NCBI GenBank assembly: GCA_009602735.1 | Contig: WELA01003657.1 | Coordinates: forward strand, 52,700 to 75,079 | Direction: 5' to 3' | DNA from: Mesotaenium endlicherianum | Taxonomy: Eukaryota > Streptophyta > Zygnematophyceae > Zygnematales > Mesotaeniaceae | Length of the DNA: 22,380 bases | In this document: piece after piece, positions 19,423-22,380 of the stretch | Layout of the letters: each line of letters starts with the position of its first letter | Numbering within the stretch: position 1 is the first letter of the stretch | Program-made: the position numbers and the translations under genes | Notes under the pieces: generated by a model | The model's database searches: none | Told to the model about the DNA's origin: nothing | Seen by the model: only the letters and a program-made list of their open reading frames with translations

Positions 19423-22380
19423 ATGGCCGTTGTAGAAGAGCACATGAAAGACGTTTCTTCTGACGATGCTGACAGTAAGTCAGAAGACGAGAGTGAAGAA
19501 GAGGATGAACATGCAGAAGAAGCAGTTCTTAAGGAGGTCCAATGGTATGAAGAGCAGCTGGCTGCTTCCCCTGCCGACTATCAAACACATGTTAAGGTGC
19601 GTAATAGCAGTTGTCGTAAGCCAAGGGGTCCGCTGTAGTTGGAGCTTATTAGAAACCAGATGGTATATAAATAGGTGATCATGCACCCCCCAAATAGATG
19701 CCGCACAGGAAATGTGCAAAGATTAGCTCGTACCGACAATGAGGTGGCCAGCTCCAGCCTTGTGGAGCAGGAGGACCATGTTCCGAACACCTCATACCTT
19801 GAAGAAGTTGGGGCAAATAAATGGCTGCTTAGCTAGAAGGTCCAGTACATAGGATTTTATTCTCAAGGGCAACTAGGTGTTCTGCCATGCATTAACGGCA
19901 ATGCCCGGGAAGGTAAAGTAGGAGGAAGTATTATGCTGAAAAAAGCCTGCTGATTAATCTCCTCATACAGCCATGCATGTCAGTGTGCCACCAAGTTCCT
20001 GCCTAACAGCTCATTTCTTTTTTTGGGGGTCTTACTTGGTGGCATGGGGGACAGTTTATCTCACTTCTGCGAAAGGCGGGCCTCCTGGAGAAGCTGCGTG
20101 CAGCTCGTGAAGCTATGAACGTGCTCTACCCCCTTACTGCCGCAATGTGGCTTGAATGGACTCAAGATGAAACTCGACTTATCTCCAAGTAGGTACCCAG
20201 CCACCTCTAAGGCCATCTCTGGGGACCACACAATTCAGTATTTGTTCACCTTCAGCTTACAAGCCCCGTTGCAGAGAAGGGAACTCTGGAGCCTTTTCCT
20301 AAGCAGTAAATTCCAGTTTTGAAGAAAAAAAACAAAAGAGAAAGAATCATACTTGCCCTTGCTTCCCTGTCAAAAATTGTAGCTATATGCTTGACCTTCT
20401 GTTATCCTGATGTATATGTACTCGTTTTCCCACAGGCCCGAAGATGTAGCCAATGTGGAGGCCCTCTTTGAGAGGGGAGTGCACGAGTACTTGGTACATA
20501 CTAGTCCTCTTGGCAAAAGCATTCCCTCCCAATGTGAACTGCAGATGAATCGGTGGCTGCCGTACTTGCATCTCCGAGGGCCAACTCTGAAACACTTACG
20601 TTTACTTTTGATCGCTACCAATCAGCACTGAACCCCAACTTATTACAAGAAAGAAAGTTGATTGTCAAGCTTTAAGGTTGTACTGGTCATATCACAGCCA
20701 GCTGAAACTTGCATGCAGACTAGTGGAGGGACTTCTAGGCATCCCCGTCGTTGTTCCGCTGCCCTGTATTTTTTGCAACCTGCTGCAATAAGCCAAACAT
20801 GTATATGCACCTGCAATTAGCTGAATCGCCTGCACCTATTGAAGCACGCATATAGCATGCCCGCGTGCACCACTCACGGGTGACCTCTTGGCCAACTGTG
20901 CTGCAGTCAGTGCCGCTGTGGCTGGCGTATTTGCGCTTCCTGGAGCAGCACAAGGCAACCGATCCGGCCGCACTCAGGGCTCTCTACGAGAATGCACTCA
21001 CATGCTGCGGGCTGCACTTGACAGAAGGACCCAAGCTATGGAGGGCGTGCATAGAACTGGAAAAGGGTCTGCTGGCAAAGCTGCAGGATACAGATGATGC
21101 GGATGTGAGTTGTAGAAGCTTCCCAGCCCCTCCCTTCCTCCCTCCATCCCTCCCTCCCTTCCTCCTTCCCTTCCTCTCATTCTCTTTCTTGTGTTTGCGT
21201 CTTGCTGTTATTCTGTCTCATCAGCTCAGAATCGCGGTAGGGCAGTGCTACCCATGGCCCGTTCTCTTCCAGCATCTTCTGGTGCCACGGCGCACCATTG
21301 TGTGCCTTTTCCTGCCGACCTAAGTCAAAGCTCATACAGCTGTTCCGTTTGAAGCGTGTGGATCTTGATCAGATCCAGCTTAGAAGCGCATGCCTTCATT
21401 GCCTGGACACAGAGGCAGCGCAACGCTGAGCTTCTTGCTTCTTTCACTTTCCGCCGACCAGGTCAAGATCAAAACACCTCTACTTTTTCATTCAGCTCTG
21501 AGCTTTTCTCCTACCCTGCTGGCGAATGCAGGCTGCGGACAAACAGGCGGAGCGCGTGTGCTCCCTGTACCGCCGCCAGCTGGCGGTTCCTCTGGCCAGC
21601 ATGGAGGACACGCTGGCAGAGTACACAGAGTGGGAAGAGGAGCAGGGCAGGGGGGGCAAGGAGGGGAAGGAGCTGCCAGGCAACGTGAGGGCTCTGTACG
21701 TGAAAGCTCTGGCCATGAGCGTCGCCAGAGAGGAGCAGGAGAAGAGCGTGGCAGCTGGCAAGGAAGCCGACGCCGATCTGCTTAACGGCTATCTTGTGAG
21801 CACTTGTTGCCTTCCCCATTCTGGCACTTGTACTGAGAGCCGTTTTTCTCCTGAGCCATACTATTTAAACACCTCGATCATTATTCTCAGGAAATCTTTC
21901 TGTCTGAACCTTTCCCCCCCGTGTTGCTCACTGTCTTAGGCCCTTCACTAAACACCTCCCTCCGCCTTCCTCCCCACCCGGAATGAAGTATGTTGGGACT
22001 CTGGCACTGCGGAAAGAACTCCGAGGTTGTCATGTGACCATAAAAATCCCGGAAAGCTTTTGCTTATAAGGGGAGACAACTCTCGCTTCTGAAAAGGATG
22101 CCATGGTTGCAGCTTTATTATATGCTACATGACGTTAACTAGCAGCATTGTCATGCGCCTGAGACTTGCAGCCATTGGCCCGGATGTGCGCCTGAGACTT
22201 GCATCCATTGGCCCGGCTGTGCAGACGTACATAGCTTTGGAGGAGCGCACGAAAGAGCCCGCGAGAGTCCAGATCATATACGAGCGAGCCATCGCGTCCT
22301 TTCCCGTTACACACGATCTGTGGCTCAGATACACGTCCTACCTGGACACCAACCTCAAAGCACGTGACTTCACCCCCCCC
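19423..22380 (+). CDS. SART3: SART3/Prp24-type HAT-repeat splicing factor, N-terminal third (partial)
   Basis: SART3 (Arabidopsis EMB140) recycles U4/U6 snRNPs. Its N-terminal HAT repeats bind protein and its C-terminal RRMs bind U6. Exons: 19423-19596, 20055-20188, 20436-20493, 20907-21104, 21532-21795, 22225 to the window end, giving 328 residues. The start is the first ATG before an acidic stretch (DSKSEDESEEEDEHAEEA). HAT signatures include YPLTAAMWLEWTQDE, VPLWLAYLRFLEQHKAT, GPKLWRACIELEKG, YRRQLAVPLASMEDTLAEYT, EPARVQIIYERA and HDLWLRYTSYLDTNLK. Their order matches human SART3. The exon 2 donor must be AA|gtaggt, because reading on meets TAG. The join of exons 5 and 6 gives LLNGYL-TYIALEE, which aligns with the human L-x-x-Y-x-x-Y-I-x-x-E. 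The later HAT repeats, RRMs and C terminus lie beyond the window. Confidence 0.93.
21122..21180 (+). repeat. CCTT/CCCT pyrimidine microsatellite in SART3 intron 4
   Basis: About 55 bases of almost pure C/T (CCCT, CCTT and CCTC units) begin some 17 bases after the exon 4 donor GAT|gtgagt. It is far from the acceptor at 21531, so it is not the polypyrimidine tract. Confidence 0.75.
22154..22219 (+). repeat. 33-bp tandem duplication at the SART3 exon 6 acceptor
   Basis: Two copies, 22154-22186 and 22187-22219, differ at two positions (GCAGCC/GCATCC and GGATG/GGCTG). The following TGC of the exon acceptor begins a third partial unit. In the frame of exon 6 the repeat is open and would encode an 11-residue unit, RLRLAAIGPDV then RLRLASIGPAV. 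Confidence 0.85.

Noticed and set aside
1-22380. Possible CRISPR array, transposon, integrated virus or bacterial-type gene cluster
   Set aside because: No regularly spaced identical repeats with unique spacers, no transposase, reverse transcriptase or integrase motifs, no terminal inverted repeats, and every recognised gene is an intron-rich eukaryotic housekeeping gene.

Overview
This window is nuclear DNA from a photosynthetic eukaryote of the green plant lineage, most likely a streptophyte alga or another non-seed plant. A chloroplast phosphoribulokinase gene has a transit peptide and all four redox cysteines. All genes are rich in spliceosomal GT-AG introns, and the proteins resemble land-plant versions. 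I cannot name the species. Base composition is uneven: about 1-1,100 and 8,600-13,000 are GC-rich, while 5,200-6,700 and 15,000-20,000 are AT-richer. One assembly gap of 527 N lies at 11,626-12,152.

Layout from left to right. The last two recognisable exons of a VARICOSE/EDC4 decapping scaffold are on + (237-1109). A 1.7 kb stretch without recognisable genes follows. A complete five-exon phosphoribulokinase (PRK) gene is on - (5016 down to 2824). After another 1.5 kb without recognisable genes comes a complete 14-exon COG2 gene (Golgi tethering complex) on - (14551 down to 6533). I reconstructed it exon by exon to 767 residues, and the N gap falls wholly inside its intron 5. A complete three-exon SAR1 GTPase gene (193 residues) is on + (15314-16388), head to head with COG2 across 762 bases. 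An unrecognised gene for a protein with a C-terminal membrane segment is on - (18997 down to 17880), with unresolved middle exons. It is divergent, with 425 bases between start codons, from the N-terminal third of a SART3/Prp24-type HAT-repeat splicing factor on + (19423 to the window end).

The genes do not form a pathway cluster. The one functionally suggestive arrangement is the divergent COG2-SAR1 pair, since both act in ER-Golgi traffic. No mobile element, CRISPR array, tRNA, rRNA or bacterial-type system was seen. The most unusual sequence is non-coding: two 10-bp-phased degenerate arrays with related cores in and beside COG2, a nested minisatellite in COG2 intron 2, a tandem GGCCCTAATG pair in the shared COG2-SAR1 region, and a 33-bp tandem duplication that stays open in frame beside a SART3 splice acceptor. 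I found no convincing previously undescribed system.
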